This document shows, piece by piece, positions 1 to 5,917 of a DNA stretch of 13,399 bases; position 1 is the first letter of the stretch; each line of letters begins with the position of its first letter. The notes below the pieces were generated by a model. It saw only the letters and a program-made list of their open reading frames with translations, ran no database searches and was not told where the DNA came from. The DNA is from Rhodobacteraceae bacterium UBA1943 (GTDB taxonomy: Bacteria; Pseudomonadota; Alphaproteobacteria; Rhodobacterales; Rhodobacteraceae). A program made the position numbers and the translations under genes. The stretch is from the NCBI GenBank assembly GCA_002336845.1, contig DDEX01000028.1, forward strand, positions 20,157 to 33,555. The letters run 5' to 3'.

Positions 1-742
1 GGTGGAACTGCACGAATTCCATGTCTTGCAGGGCAAGGCCCGCCCGCGCCGCCATGCCGCCGCCGTCGCCGGTGCAGGTGTGGGCAGAGGTTGCGCTGAA
101 ATAGGCCCGGCCATAGCCGCCGGTCGCCAGCACCACCATCTTGGCGTTGAACACATGGATCGTGCCATCGTCCAGCTTCCAGCAGACAACGCCAGTGCAG
201 CGGCCATCGGTGATAATCAGGTCCAGCGCGAAGAATTCAATGTAGAACTCGGCTTTTTCCTTCAGCGACTGGCCATAAAGCGTGTGCAGAATGGCATGGC
301 CAGTGCGGTCGGCGGCCGCACAGGTGCGCTGCACAGGCGGGCCCTCGCCGTATTCGGTGGTGTGGCCGCCGAAGGGGCGCTGGTAAATCTTGCCCTCATC
401 CGTGCGGCTGAAGGGCACACCGTAATGTTCCAGCTCATACACCGCCGCAGGGGCGGACCGGGCGAGGTATTCCATCGCGTCGGTGTCGCCCAGCCAGTCG
501 CTGCCCTTCACCGTATCGTAAAGGTGCCACTGCCAGCTATCGGGGCCCATGTTGCCAAGGCTGGCAGCAATGCCCCCTTGGGCTGCCACGGTATGGCTGC
601 GCGTCGGGAACACCTTGGTCACGCAAGCGGTGCGCAGGCCCTGTTCGGCCATGCCCAGCGTTGCACGCAAGCCAGCACCACCGGCGCCGACCACCACCAC
701 GTCATAATCGTGAGTCTCATAAGGATAGGCTTGGGTCATCAT
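1..742 (-). CDS. sdhA: Succinate dehydrogenase flavoprotein subunit, N-terminal part (partial)
   Basis: This is the FAD-carrying catalytic subunit of respiratory complex II. It oxidises succinate to fumarate on the cytoplasmic face of the inner membrane and passes electrons to SdhB. About 247 N-terminal residues are visible of roughly 600; the rest lies beyond position 1. The dinucleotide-binding motif VVVVGAGGAGLR is at residues 15-26. The TRSHTVAAQGG stretch carries His50, which matches the family's covalent FAD-binding histidine. RPFGGHTTEYGEGPP and the later TGDGGGMAARAG are also typical of SdhA. Two adjacent ATGs (742 and 739) follow a GAGGTT ribosome binding site that overlaps the sdhD stop, so translation is probably coupled. 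It is third in the operon sdhC-sdhD-sdhA, 6 bp after sdhD, and sdhB is expected next. Identification is secure; only the choice between the two ATGs is open. Confidence 0.97.
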   Translation of the reverse strand, partial: MMTQAYPYETHDYDVVVVGAGGAGLRATLGMAEQGLRTACVTKVFPTRSHTVAAQGGIAASLGNMGPDSWQWHLYDTVKGSDWLGDTDAMEYLARSAPAAVYELEHYGVPFSRTDEGKIYQRPFGGHTTEYGEGPPVQRTCAAADRTGHAILHTLYGQSLKEKAEFYIEFFALDLIITDGRCTGVVCWKLDDGTIHVFNAKMVVLATGGYGRAYFSATSAHTCTGDGGGMAARAGLALQDMEFVQFH

Positions 743-748
743 CGAACC

Positions 749-1120
749 TCAGAGCGCGATCTTGATCAGGGCAAACAGCCCCGTCGCCACGATCACGGCG
801 GACAGCGAATAGACGAAGATCACCGCCATTTTGCGGGCGGTGCCACGGGCATAATCCTCAATCATCATTTGCGCGCCCATCGCGAAATGGCGCATCCCGA
901 CGATCAGGATAAGGGCGGTCAGAATGGCGGGGAATGGCCGGGCAAAGGTGGCGCGCACCGCTTCATACGGCTGGCCCAGCGCATGGCCAAAGACGTAAAG
1001 CCAGGTCGGGACCAGAAAGGCCAGCGCCACAGCACTGACGGTCATGTGCCAATGATGCGCGGTGCCGGTATGGGCGGCCCCCTTGCCTTCGGCGCGCTTA
1101 CGATCGGTCAGATAACGCAT
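749..1120 (-). CDS. sdhD: Succinate dehydrogenase membrane anchor subunit SdhD
   Basis: This 123-residue hydrophobic protein pairs with SdhC to anchor SdhAB in the membrane, hold heme b and form the ubiquinone site. Three membrane segments are visible at about residues 27-47, 62-82 and 97-120. His78, in GMRHFAMGAQMMIEDY, aligns with the E. coli SdhD heme ligand His71. Tyr90, twelve residues further on, aligns with the quinone-site Tyr83, giving the same spacing as E. coli. The ATG at 1120 gives the usual family length and lies 11 bp after the sdhC stop; a longer upstream reading would overlap sdhC. It is second in the sdhC-sdhD-sdhA operon. Sequence similarity in this family is low, so heme and quinone residues plus position carry the assignment. 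Confidence 0.95.
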   Translation of the reverse strand: MRYLTDRKRAEGKGAAHTGTAHHWHMTVSAVALAFLVPTWLYVFGHALGQPYEAVRATFARPFPAILTALILIVGMRHFAMGAQMMIEDYARGTARKMAVIFVYSLSAVIVATGLFALIKIAL

Positions 1121-1131
1121 GGCGGCCCCCG

Positions 1132-1515
1132 TCAGACGATCAGAATGGTCAGGATGGTCAGCACGACCGATCCGATGATGATGCCCCAGCCCAGCTTTTC
1201 CGCCGTAGGCACGTCCAGTCCGTGACCGGCATCGAAGTAAAGATGCCGCAGGCCAGCCAGATAGTGATACCACACCCCCAAAGCCGAGGCGGCAAAGACG
1301 AGATCGCCGAACCACGAGGTGCAGACAGCATTCGCCACCGCAAAATACTCGGGCGAGGTTGCCGCCGCCAGCAGCCACCACACCGCAAGGATGACGCCGA
1401 CGATCAGCCCGTTGCCGGTGATGCGCGTCATGATCGAGGTGAAGGAGGTCAGTTGCGGACGATAGATTTGCAGGTGCGGGGAAAGGGGTCGTTCGACCCG
1501 CTTGACGTTAGCCAT
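1132..1515 (-). CDS. sdhC: Succinate dehydrogenase cytochrome b556 subunit SdhC
   Basis: This 127-residue protein is the cytochrome b subunit of complex II, which transfers electrons from SdhB to ubiquinone in the inner membrane. The N-terminal signature RPLSPHLQIYRP followed by SIMTRITG (residues 9-34) is diagnostic. Three hydrophobic segments lie at about 36-55, 68-90 and 107-127. His84 in YHYLAGLRH sits at the same position as the E. coli heme-ligand His84, and His91 is also kept. It is the first gene of the sdhC-sdhD-sdhA operon. Its upstream region (1516-1709) carries a putative promoter and two candidate operator motifs shared with sucC, so control by a TCA-cycle regulator is likely. 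Confidence 0.97.
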   Translation of the reverse strand: MANVKRVERPLSPHLQIYRPQLTSFTSIMTRITGNGLIVGVILAVWWLLAAATSPEYFAVANAVCTSWFGDLVFAASALGVWYHYLAGLRHLYFDAGHGLDVPTAEKLGWGIIIGSVVLTILTILIV

Positions 1516-1581
1516 GTCGCATCCCTTTTGGCTGGGCGCCCTGAGCGATACGCCCAGGTGCCTTACGGCTGTTCCGGTTCC

Positions 1582-1609
1582 TGAATAGCGCGAAATTCGC
1601 GCATGTCAC
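1582..1609 (-). promoter_or_regulatory. Candidate sdhC promoter with palindromic spacer
   Basis: On the minus strand GTGACA (1609-1604; 5/6 match to the sigma-70 -35) is followed after 16 bp by TATTCA (1587-1582), a weak -10. The spacer carries the 15-bp near-palindrome GCGCGAATTTCGCGC (1602-1588). A start near 1575 would give a leader of about 60 nt before sdhC. This comes from sequence inspection only; the -10 match is poor, so confidence is moderate to low. Confidence 0.35.
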
Positions 1610-1635
1610 GCCCGACAATGCCGCAGATGCAGCCT

Positions 1636-1648
1636 GTTTCCGCTATCA
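1636..1648 (-). promoter_or_regulatory. Candidate LacI-type operator upstream of sdhC (TGATAGCGGAAAC)
   Basis: Read on the minus strand this is TGATAGCGGAAAC. It differs by one base from TGTTAGCGGAAAC upstream of sucC (12256-12268) and resembles TGTTAGCGCAAAAC upstream of mdh (6729-6742). The half-site TGNTAGCG with a central CG is typical of LacI-family operators. CceR, a LacI-family regulator of central carbon metabolism in Rhodobacter, is a plausible binder (inference). It lies about 60-75 bp upstream of the proposed sdhC start, a position suited to activation. Confidence 0.5.
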
Positions 1649-1660
1649 GCACGATTTTTT

Positions 1661-1703
1661 CGGGTTTGTGATCACGGAATTTTGGCGCGTGATCACAAAC
1701 CCG
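1661..1703. promoter_or_regulatory. Double GTGATCAC operator upstream of sdhC
   Basis: Two octamers GTGATCAC (1668-1675 and 1689-1696) lie 21 bp apart, centre to centre, i.e. two helical turns on one DNA face. They sit in a perfect 16-bp inverted repeat (arms 1661-1676 and 1688-1703, 11-bp loop). The same pair with identical spacing precedes sucC (12279-12307). It begins 6 bp beyond the stop of the TorF-like gene, but neither strand has a T-run after the stem, so it is not a standard intrinsic terminator. Most likely it is the site of a dimeric regulator, possibly of GntR/FadR type such as AkgR (inference). Confidence 0.7.
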
Positions 1704-1709
1704 GGGAAA

Positions 1710-2402
1710 CTAGCGTGACAGCAACGATGTCTTGAAATCGATGGACACAGCCAGGAAACCGTCCTGCGCAGAACCGTCATGCCAGGCCACGCCGGTCTTG
1801 ATCCGGTCATTCACGGCATAGTCGGCGCCCAGTTCCCACTTCCGCTCGGTCGAGCTGATGTCCAGATCATAGATGCCGTAATCGACCCCGACCGACAGTT
1901 GGTCGGTCACGGCATAATCCAGCCCAACCGCGGCCGATATCTCGGAATCGGTCGGGCTGATTGCCAGATCAACCTTGCCCGTGCCGCGCGCACCGATTGG
2001 CACGCCAACATCAAGACCCAGTTGACCACAGCAATCGCCGCCGGATTTGGGATAGTAGAACTGGGTATAGCTTATGTCGTAGGTAAAGCCCTGTCCCGTC
2101 GTTCCGCGATAGCCCAGATACAGGTCGGCGCGGCTGATATCCGTCTCGCGGGCGATGAAGCCACGCAGGCCACCATAAAGCCCGCCGAATTGCGCCTCGA
2201 TATAGGCCGCCCCTTCCAGCGCGTTGCCATCCTTGGTGTCGGCACGGGCCCCATCTGGGCGCGGCAACTCGGGCGACAGGGGTGTGTGGTCGCGGTTGAA
2301 CGAATAGATCAGCGTGCCACCGGCCTCGATGTTGAACCCTTGGGCCTGCGCCGCGCCGGCAAGGGATAACGCGGCCAGCACCGCGAAGGGGCGAAATGTC
2401 AT
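1710..2402 (-). CDS. TorF/Gcw_chp-family putative outer-membrane porin
   Basis: This 230-residue protein resembles the TorF/Gcw_chp family (TIGR02001-like) of predicted outer-membrane beta-barrels; substrates are generally unknown. Residues 1-20 form a signal peptide ending AGAAQA before Gln21. The mature part alternates short amphipathic strands such as ADLYLGYRGTTGQGFTYDISYTQFYYP and VGLDYAVTDQLSVGVDYGIYDL. A Cys-Cys pair (GGDCCGQ) near residue 124 is a possible disulfide. The C-terminus ends in Arg, not the usual barrel Phe. I chose the ATG at 2402 because TGAGG lies 8 nt upstream; an in-frame GTG at 2408 would sit too close. That ribosome binding site lies in the 3' arm of a perfect 11-bp hairpin (2405-2437). 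The gene stands alone between mch and sdhC. Confidence 0.85.
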   Translation of the reverse strand: MTFRPFAVLAALSLAGAAQAQGFNIEAGGTLIYSFNRDHTPLSPELPRPDGARADTKDGNALEGAAYIEAQFGGLYGGLRGFIARETDISRADLYLGYRGTTGQGFTYDISYTQFYYPKSGGDCCGQLGLDVGVPIGARGTGKVDLAISPTDSEISAAVGLDYAVTDQLSVGVDYGIYDLDISSTERKWELGADYAVNDRIKTGVAWHDGSAQDGFLAVSIDFKTSLLSR

Positions 2403-2404
2403 AC

Positions 2405-2437
2405 TCACTACCTCAGTTAGTCGTTTTGAGGTAGTGA
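2405..2437 (-). promoter_or_regulatory. Hairpin sequestering the ribosome binding site of the TorF-like gene
   Basis: Arms TCACTACCTCA and TGAGGTAGTGA (2405-2415 and 2427-2437) are perfectly complementary with an 11-nt loop. On the minus-strand transcript the 3' arm contains the Shine-Dalgarno TGAGG and ends 2 nt before the ATG at 2402. The structure could mask initiation, or the repeat could be a DNA operator. The pairing is seen in the sequence; its function is inferred. Confidence 0.55.
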
Positions 2438-2449
2438 ATCACAACTGGC

Positions 2450-2467
2450 TGGGGATATGAATCCCCA
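2450..2467 (-). terminator. Small hairpin between mch and the TorF-like gene
   Basis: TGGGGAT and ATCCCCA form a 7-bp stem with a 4-nt loop, 28 bp after the mch stop. There is no T-run after it on the minus strand, so it is at best a weak or factor-assisted terminator, or a 3' stabilising stem for the mcl2-mch operon. Confidence 0.3.
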
Positions 2468-2494
2468 TTCTGCCCCCAAGCGGATTTTTTTCGA

Positions 2495-3523
2495 CTAGAC
2501 CGGCATCAAGGCCCAATAGTCCAGATCTAGCAGCACCTCTGGCAGGTACTTGCCCGCCTCGTCGCGCAAGGCAAAGGGGGCGGCCCCCTGCTTGACGGCG
2601 ACCAGTCGCAACCGGATCGCGCCGACACCGGGGGCGGTTGTCGGCGCCTTGTCCAGCACCTCGCTCCACGCCCGGATCGTATCTCCCGCAAAGCACGGAT
2701 TGGCGTGGGCCCCCGCATTCAACGCCACGATCATCTGGGCATTGGCAAGACCGTTGAAGCTGAGCGCGCGAGCCATAGAAATGACGTGACCGCCATAGAT
2801 CAGCCGCCGCCCATCCTCGCGGAAGGTGGCGTCGAAATGCACCTTGGCGGTGTTCTGCCACAGGCGGGTGGCCAGCATATGCTCGGCCTCCTCGATGGTC
2901 ACGCCGTCCACATGGTCGATCTTTTCGCCGACCGCATAATCGCCCCAGCGGTGCGCCTCTCCGGCCAAGGTGAAATCATAGTTGGAGAAATCCAAACCGG
3001 CAGGGATCACCAATGCTTCTGGAGGCACAACGGCTTGCAGTTTTGGAACAACAGGGTCGGGGGCCGGGGTTTCGCGGTTCTTGCGCACCATCACCCAGCG
3101 CACATATTCCAGCACCGGCGTCCCGTGCTGATTGCGCCCGGTGGTGCGGACATAGACCACGCCCGACTTGCCGTTGGAGTTTTCCTTCAGCCCGATCACC
3201 TCGGATTCCGACCGCAGCGTATCGCCCGCATAGACCGGGGCAAGCCAGCGCCCCTCGGCATATCCAAGGTTCGCCACGGCGTTCAGGGAAATGTCGGGCA
3301 CCGTCTTGCCGAATACGACATGAAAGGCGATCAGATCATCCAGCGGGCTGGCGGGCAGGCCACTGGCGCGGGCGAATTCATCCGAGGAATAAAGCGCCCC
3401 GCGCGAGGGGTAGAGCGCGTGATACATCGCCCGCTCGCCCCCCGAAACCGTGCGCGGAACGGCATGGGCGATCACCTCGCCAATGCGGTAATCTTCAAAG
3501 AAACGGCCCGGATTGGTCTTCAT
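2495..3523 (-). CDS. mch: Mesaconyl-CoA hydratase (beta-methylmalyl-CoA dehydratase)
   Basis: This enzyme interconverts mesaconyl-CoA and beta-methylmalyl-CoA in the ethylmalonyl-CoA pathway of acetyl-CoA assimilation, in the cytoplasm. The 342 residues match the expected length of Rhodobacter Mch. It is a double hot-dog (MaoC-like) protein. The first fold spans about residues 12-148 (LDDLIAFHVVFGKTVPDI, APVYAGDTLRSESEV). The second spans about 190-338, with the hydratase-like run RLWQNTAKVHFDATF, GGHVISMARALSFNG and NPCFAGDTIRAWSEV. The ATG at 3523 follows GGAGGA and starts the family-typical MKTNPGRFFEDYRIGEVI; an ATG seven codons upstream lacks a ribosome binding site. It is last in the probable operon with mcl2, an NnrU-like gene and DUF1737, 30 bp after the DUF1737 stop. 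Confidence 0.93.
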   Translation of the reverse strand: MKTNPGRFFEDYRIGEVIAHAVPRTVSGGERAMYHALYPSRGALYSSDEFARASGLPASPLDDLIAFHVVFGKTVPDISLNAVANLGYAEGRWLAPVYAGDTLRSESEVIGLKENSNGKSGVVYVRTTGRNQHGTPVLEYVRWVMVRKNRETPAPDPVVPKLQAVVPPEALVIPAGLDFSNYDFTLAGEAHRWGDYAVGEKIDHVDGVTIEEAEHMLATRLWQNTAKVHFDATFREDGRRLIYGGHVISMARALSFNGLANAQMIVALNAGAHANPCFAGDTIRAWSEVLDKAPTTAPGVGAIRLRLVAVKQGAAPFALRDEAGKYLPEVLLDLDYWALMPV

Positions 3524-3553
3524 TCGTCCTCCGCTCCGGGCCATTGGCCCGGA

Positions 3554-3757
3554 TTATTGCTCACCCAGTTTCAGATCGGGCGCGTAGCTGCCCGGAACCT
3601 CTTTCACCACCGCCTGCCCGCAGCGCATCACCCCGCGCGCGGCATCGAACCCATAGGTCGGGCTGCCATGCAGTTCCCACCCCTTGGACAAGGCCAGCGA
3701 CACCTTGTGGCAAAAGGCCGAGGTGTCATCATCCGACAGAAAGCGATAGAGTTTCAT
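3554..3757 (-). CDS. DUF1737 small protein in the mcl2-mch operon
   Basis: This 67-residue soluble protein resembles the DUF1737 family, short proteins of unknown function common in Rhodobacterales. It has the pattern MKLYRFLSDDDTSAFCHKVS, then GWELHGSP near residues 26-33, and a polar C-terminus. There is no signal peptide or membrane segment. Its ATG (3757-3755) shares one base with the TGA of the upstream NnrU-like gene, so the two are probably translationally coupled. It lies 30 bp before mch. Position suggests a link to the EMC pathway or to the membrane protein upstream, but no function can be assigned from the sequence. Confidence 0.85.
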   Translation of the reverse strand: MKLYRFLSDDDTSAFCHKVSLALSKGWELHGSPTYGFDAARGVMRCGQAVVKEVPGSYAPDLKLGEQ

Positions 3758-4314
3758 CAGTAATTCCCCAGAAAAACCGGGTGGCCCAGCCATTGGTGGA
3801 TCATCGCGGCGACCCCGATGATCACCACGGTGCCTGCAAGGTTCATCGCATCGCCTTTCAGGCCACGGCCCTGCACCGGGCGTTGCCAGGGGCCTGCGCC
3901 ATTGATCAAAGACATCTCGATGAAGGCCCAGATGGCAAGGCAGCCGAACAGGACGATCGAGGCGAGATCCCCATTCACCAACAGATGCGCCACGGCCCAG
4001 ACCACCACGCCCCACAACATCGGATGGCGCATCCGGGTATAAAGCGTGCCCTTGGTCCCACCAACGCCGAACAGGAAAACACTGATCAGCATCAATGTGT
4101 TATTCACATGCCCCGCGCCGGGGAACGGATTGTAGATCGGGATGAACTCGGTCTGGCGATAGCCGATCACCATCAGCAGCACGCCCAGCAGGATCAAGGC
4201 GGCAACGAGGCCCTTGCCCGCATCGCCCATCCTGGCTCGCAGCCCCGGCGCCATGCGTTTGAAGGTGTGCGCCAGCACCCACAACAAAAGGCCAAGGATC
4301 AGGACAGGCATCAT
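3757..4314 (-). CDS. NnrU-family integral membrane protein
   Basis: This 185-residue protein belongs by pattern to the NnrU family. NnrU itself was linked to nitrite/NO metabolism in Rhodobacter, and the plant carotenoid isomerase Z-ISO is a distant heme-containing relative. About six membrane segments are visible (roughly 3-18, 36-53, 73-87, 99-113, 117-137, 158-172). Family-typical features are LILGLLLWVLAHTFKR with His16 and YTRMRHPMLWG with Arg96-His97-Pro98. Two adjacent ATGs exist (4314, 4311); GGAG lies 3 nt before the first and 6 nt before the second, so the second may be used. It lies 35 bp after mcl2 and overlaps the DUF1737 start by one base. No denitrification genes are nearby, so the nitrite-related role is doubtful here. 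Confidence 0.85.
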   Translation of the reverse strand: MMPVLILGLLLWVLAHTFKRMAPGLRARMGDAGKGLVAALILLGVLLMVIGYRQTEFIPIYNPFPGAGHVNNTLMLISVFLFGVGGTKGTLYTRMRHPMLWGVVVWAVAHLLVNGDLASIVLFGCLAIWAFIEMSLINGAGPWQRPVQGRGLKGDAMNLAGTVVIIGVAAMIHQWLGHPVFLGNY

Positions 4315-4349
4315 ATGCTCCGACGATGTGAACTGGTCACACGTTGCCG

Positions 4350-5213
4350 TCAGCCAGCCAGAGCCGCAATAGCCTCTGCCTTGGCAATCAGCGCATTCGC
4401 GGTGACGATGTGCAGATTCTCGACGATTTTGCCGTCAACCACCGCCACGCCCTGCCCTGCGGCCTTGGCCTCGGCATAGGCGGCAATCTGGCGGCGGGCC
4501 AGATCAAGCTCTGCCGCGCTGGGGGCAAAGGCGGCGTTGGCAATCTCCAACTGGGCGGGGTGGATCAGGGTCTTGCCGTCAAAGCCCATGTCGCGGCCCT
4601 GCTCGCATTCGGCGCGCAGGCCCTCTTCGTCCTTGAAGGCGTTATAGACCCCATCGACAATCACCTTGCCGTAGGCGCGCGCCGCCAGCAGACACAGGCC
4701 CAGCCCGGCCTGCATGGCCAAACGGTCGGGCCGGAACCGGCTGCCCAATTCCTTGGCCAGATCGTTGGTGCCCATGACCATGCCCTTCAGGCGCGGATGG
4801 GCGGCGATTTCGGCAGCGTTCAGCATCCCCAGCGCGGTTTCCATCATGGCCCAAAGGTCGGCTCCGGGAACGCGGTCGGCCACGGCATCCAGATCGGCGG
4901 CGCTGTTGACCTTGGGGATCAGCACCGCGTCGATCCTTGCGCCCCCGGCGATGGCCGTGCTGATCGCATCGGCATCGGCGCGGCCCCATTCGGTATCAAA
5001 GCCGTTGATCCGCACGATCCGGGCGCGGGCGCCGAAATCCCAATCGGTCAGGACGCGGGCCAGCAGGTGGCGCGCGGCGGGCTTTTCCTCGGGGGCGACG
5101 GCGTCCTCCAGATCGAAGATGATCGCATCGGCGGCCAGCCCCATCGCCTTTTCCAAAGCCCGCTCTTTCGAGCCGGGGATATACAGGACAGAGCGATAGG
5201 GGCGCGAGGACAT
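4350..5213 (-). CDS. mcl2: CitE-like (3S)-malyl-CoA thioesterase (Mcl2 type)
   Basis: This 287-residue CitE-superfamily enzyme most likely hydrolyses (3S)-malyl-CoA to malate and CoA. In R. sphaeroides this completes an apparent malate synthase reaction together with the lyase Mcl1. Visible motifs are YIPGSKERALEKA (11-23), IIFDLEDAVAPEEK (31-44), Arg68 in RING, MMETALGM with Glu125, GTNDLAKELGSRF with Asp151, and GFDGKTLIHPAQL (210-222). Mcl1 typically begins differently and is longer (around 318 aa), so I prefer Mcl2; a citrate lyase-beta-like or beta-methylmalyl-CoA lyase role is the alternative. I chose the ATG at 5213 because GGAGAG precedes it and the protein then starts MSSRPYRSVLYIPGS; the longer reading from 5252 adds no homologous sequence. 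It is first in the operon with NnrU-like, DUF1737 and mch. Confidence 0.88.
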   Translation of the reverse strand: MSSRPYRSVLYIPGSKERALEKAMGLAADAIIFDLEDAVAPEEKPAARHLLARVLTDWDFGARARIVRINGFDTEWGRADADAISTAIAGGARIDAVLIPKVNSAADLDAVADRVPGADLWAMMETALGMLNAAEIAAHPRLKGMVMGTNDLAKELGSRFRPDRLAMQAGLGLCLLAARAYGKVIVDGVYNAFKDEEGLRAECEQGRDMGFDGKTLIHPAQLEIANAAFAPSAAELDLARRQIAAYAEAKAAGQGVAVVDGKIVENLHIVTANALIAKAEAIAALAG

Positions 5214-5366
5214 GATTCTCTCCGGCAATTTTCTTGCGCACAGACTGCGCATTTTGGCATTTCCGGCAAGGCTAAAATTTCTGCGACGCAGAATTTGCGC
5301 GCGTCGTTAACCACCCCGTTACCCAAGGGGATGCAATCTGCCCCGACAAAAGACACCGGAGTCCCC
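5214..5366. promoter_or_regulatory. Divergent control region of mcl2 operon and small ORF
   Basis: This 153-bp region separates the mcl2 operon (minus) from a small ORF (plus). It holds the palindrome TTCTGCG-A-CGCAGAA (5279-5293), extended outward by further AT pairs, and two TGCGCA palindromes 11 bp apart (5235-5240 and 5246-5251). AATTTGCGCGCG follows at 5292-5303. Repeated TGCG-containing sites suggest an operator cluster, possibly for a regulator of acetate/EMC genes (RamB/ScfR-type proteins bind TTTGC-like sites), but this is inference. No convincing -35/-10 pair was found for either gene. Confidence 0.45.
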
Positions 5367-5507
5367 ATGGAAAAATCGCATTTTGCCCTGTCGCTTGGCT
5401 TTGTTGGCGTGATTTTCGTGATGCAGGCGGGCTGGGGCGGCGCGCTTTGGCCTGCGGCGCAGGCGGCCCCCTGGCCGCTGCCCGGCCTGACCCAGCGTTT
5501 GCCCTGA
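5367..5507 (+). CDS. Small secreted or membrane hypothetical protein (46 aa)
   Basis: I do not recognise this gene. The ATG at 5367 is preceded by GGAG at the right distance (ACCGGAGTCCCC-ATG). The 46 residues read MEKSHFALSLGFVGVIFVM, a short charged start with a hydrophobic core, then AGWGGALWPAAQAAP and a Pro/Leu-rich tail. The AQA-A sequence could be a signal peptidase site, leaving a very short mature peptide, or the helix could stay in the membrane. It is divergent from mcl2. The good ribosome binding site and plausible leader support it as real; the small size keeps confidence moderate. Confidence 0.5.
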   Translation: MEKSHFALSLGFVGVIFVMQAGWGGALWPAAQAAPWPLPGLTQRLP

Positions 5508-5695
5508 CGGTCAAGCCTTTTGGCCGGGCATCGGCAGCAAGCGGCGCGAAAATCCATCGCATTTCGCAAGAGTCCGCCGGTTTCCGGCCCGTCTCCGCTG
5601 CCCGGTTGATCCGTTCCCGACGCAGCCTACCTTCTTGTCATGCAGCGCGCATCGGCCCCGACGGGCCGCCCCGTCTGCAAACGAAGGAGTTCGTG
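5508..5695. other. Intergenic region upstream of the CsbD gene
   Basis: These 188 bases hold no ORF I can support. I looked for an EcfG-type promoter (GGAAC-N16/17-CGTT), as expected for a general-stress CsbD gene in alphaproteobacteria, and did not find one on the plus strand. Confidence 0.5.
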
Positions 5696-5908
5696 ATGAG
5701 CAGCACCACAGACAAGATCAAGGGCCTGACCAACGAAGCCGTCGGCAATGCCAAACAAGCCATTGGCAAGGCAACCGGGAACGACCGCCTGCGCAGCGAG
5801 GGCGAGGTTCAGGAAGCCAAGGGCGAGGCCCAGCAACTGATGGGCAAGGCCAAGGACGCCGTGAAATCGGCGGCCGATGCGGTCAAGAAGGGCATCGACC
5901 GGGTTTGA
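5696..5908 (+). CDS. CsbD-family stress-response protein
   Basis: This 70-residue, hydrophilic, helix-forming protein belongs to the CsbD family, small abundant proteins induced in general stress responses; the molecular role is unknown. The typical pattern is visible: DKIKGLTNEAVGNAKQAIGKATGN (6-29), then LRSEGEVQEAKGEAQQLMGKAKDAV (32-56) and a Lys/Ala-rich end. Its length is normal for the family. The ATG at 5696 follows AAGGAG with 7-nt spacing; an in-frame GTG one codon earlier is less well placed. It is followed by a strong hairpin (5918-5943) and converges on the TSUP gene, so it is probably monocistronic. Confidence 0.92.
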   Translation: MSSTTDKIKGLTNEAVGNAKQAIGKATGNDRLRSEGEVQEAKGEAQQLMGKAKDAVKSAADAVKKGIDRV

Positions 5909-5917
5909 CGCATCGCT

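Noticed and set aside
2..1225. 407-codon open frame on the plus strand across sdhA/sdhD
   Set aside because: It lies opposite sdhA, sdhD and part of sdhC, whose products are unmistakable. The translation is His/Gly/Arg-rich with no family features, as expected of an antisense frame in GC-rich coding DNA.
1661..1703. Intrinsic terminator of the TorF-like gene
   Set aside because: The stem is perfect and follows the stop by 6 bp, but the minus strand continues with an A-run, not a T-run. The same double octamer is found upstream of sucC, where no gene needs terminating in that way, so an operator fits better.
3013..4479. 488-codon open frame on the plus strand across mch, DUF1737 and the NnrU-like gene
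   Set aside because: The product is a Pro/Arg/His-rich string with no recognisable domain, opposite several well-supported genes. The same applies to the plus-strand frames at 2705-3763 and 4344-5507 and the minus-strand frames opposite mdh, pepT and sucC.
4350..5213. Mcl1, the bifunctional malyl-CoA/beta-methylmalyl-CoA lyase
   Set aside because: The N-terminus (MSSRPYRSVLYIPGSKERAL) and 287-residue length fit the Mcl2 or CitE-like type; Mcl1 is longer and begins with a different FGPGSRP-type motif. Enzyme assay would settle it.
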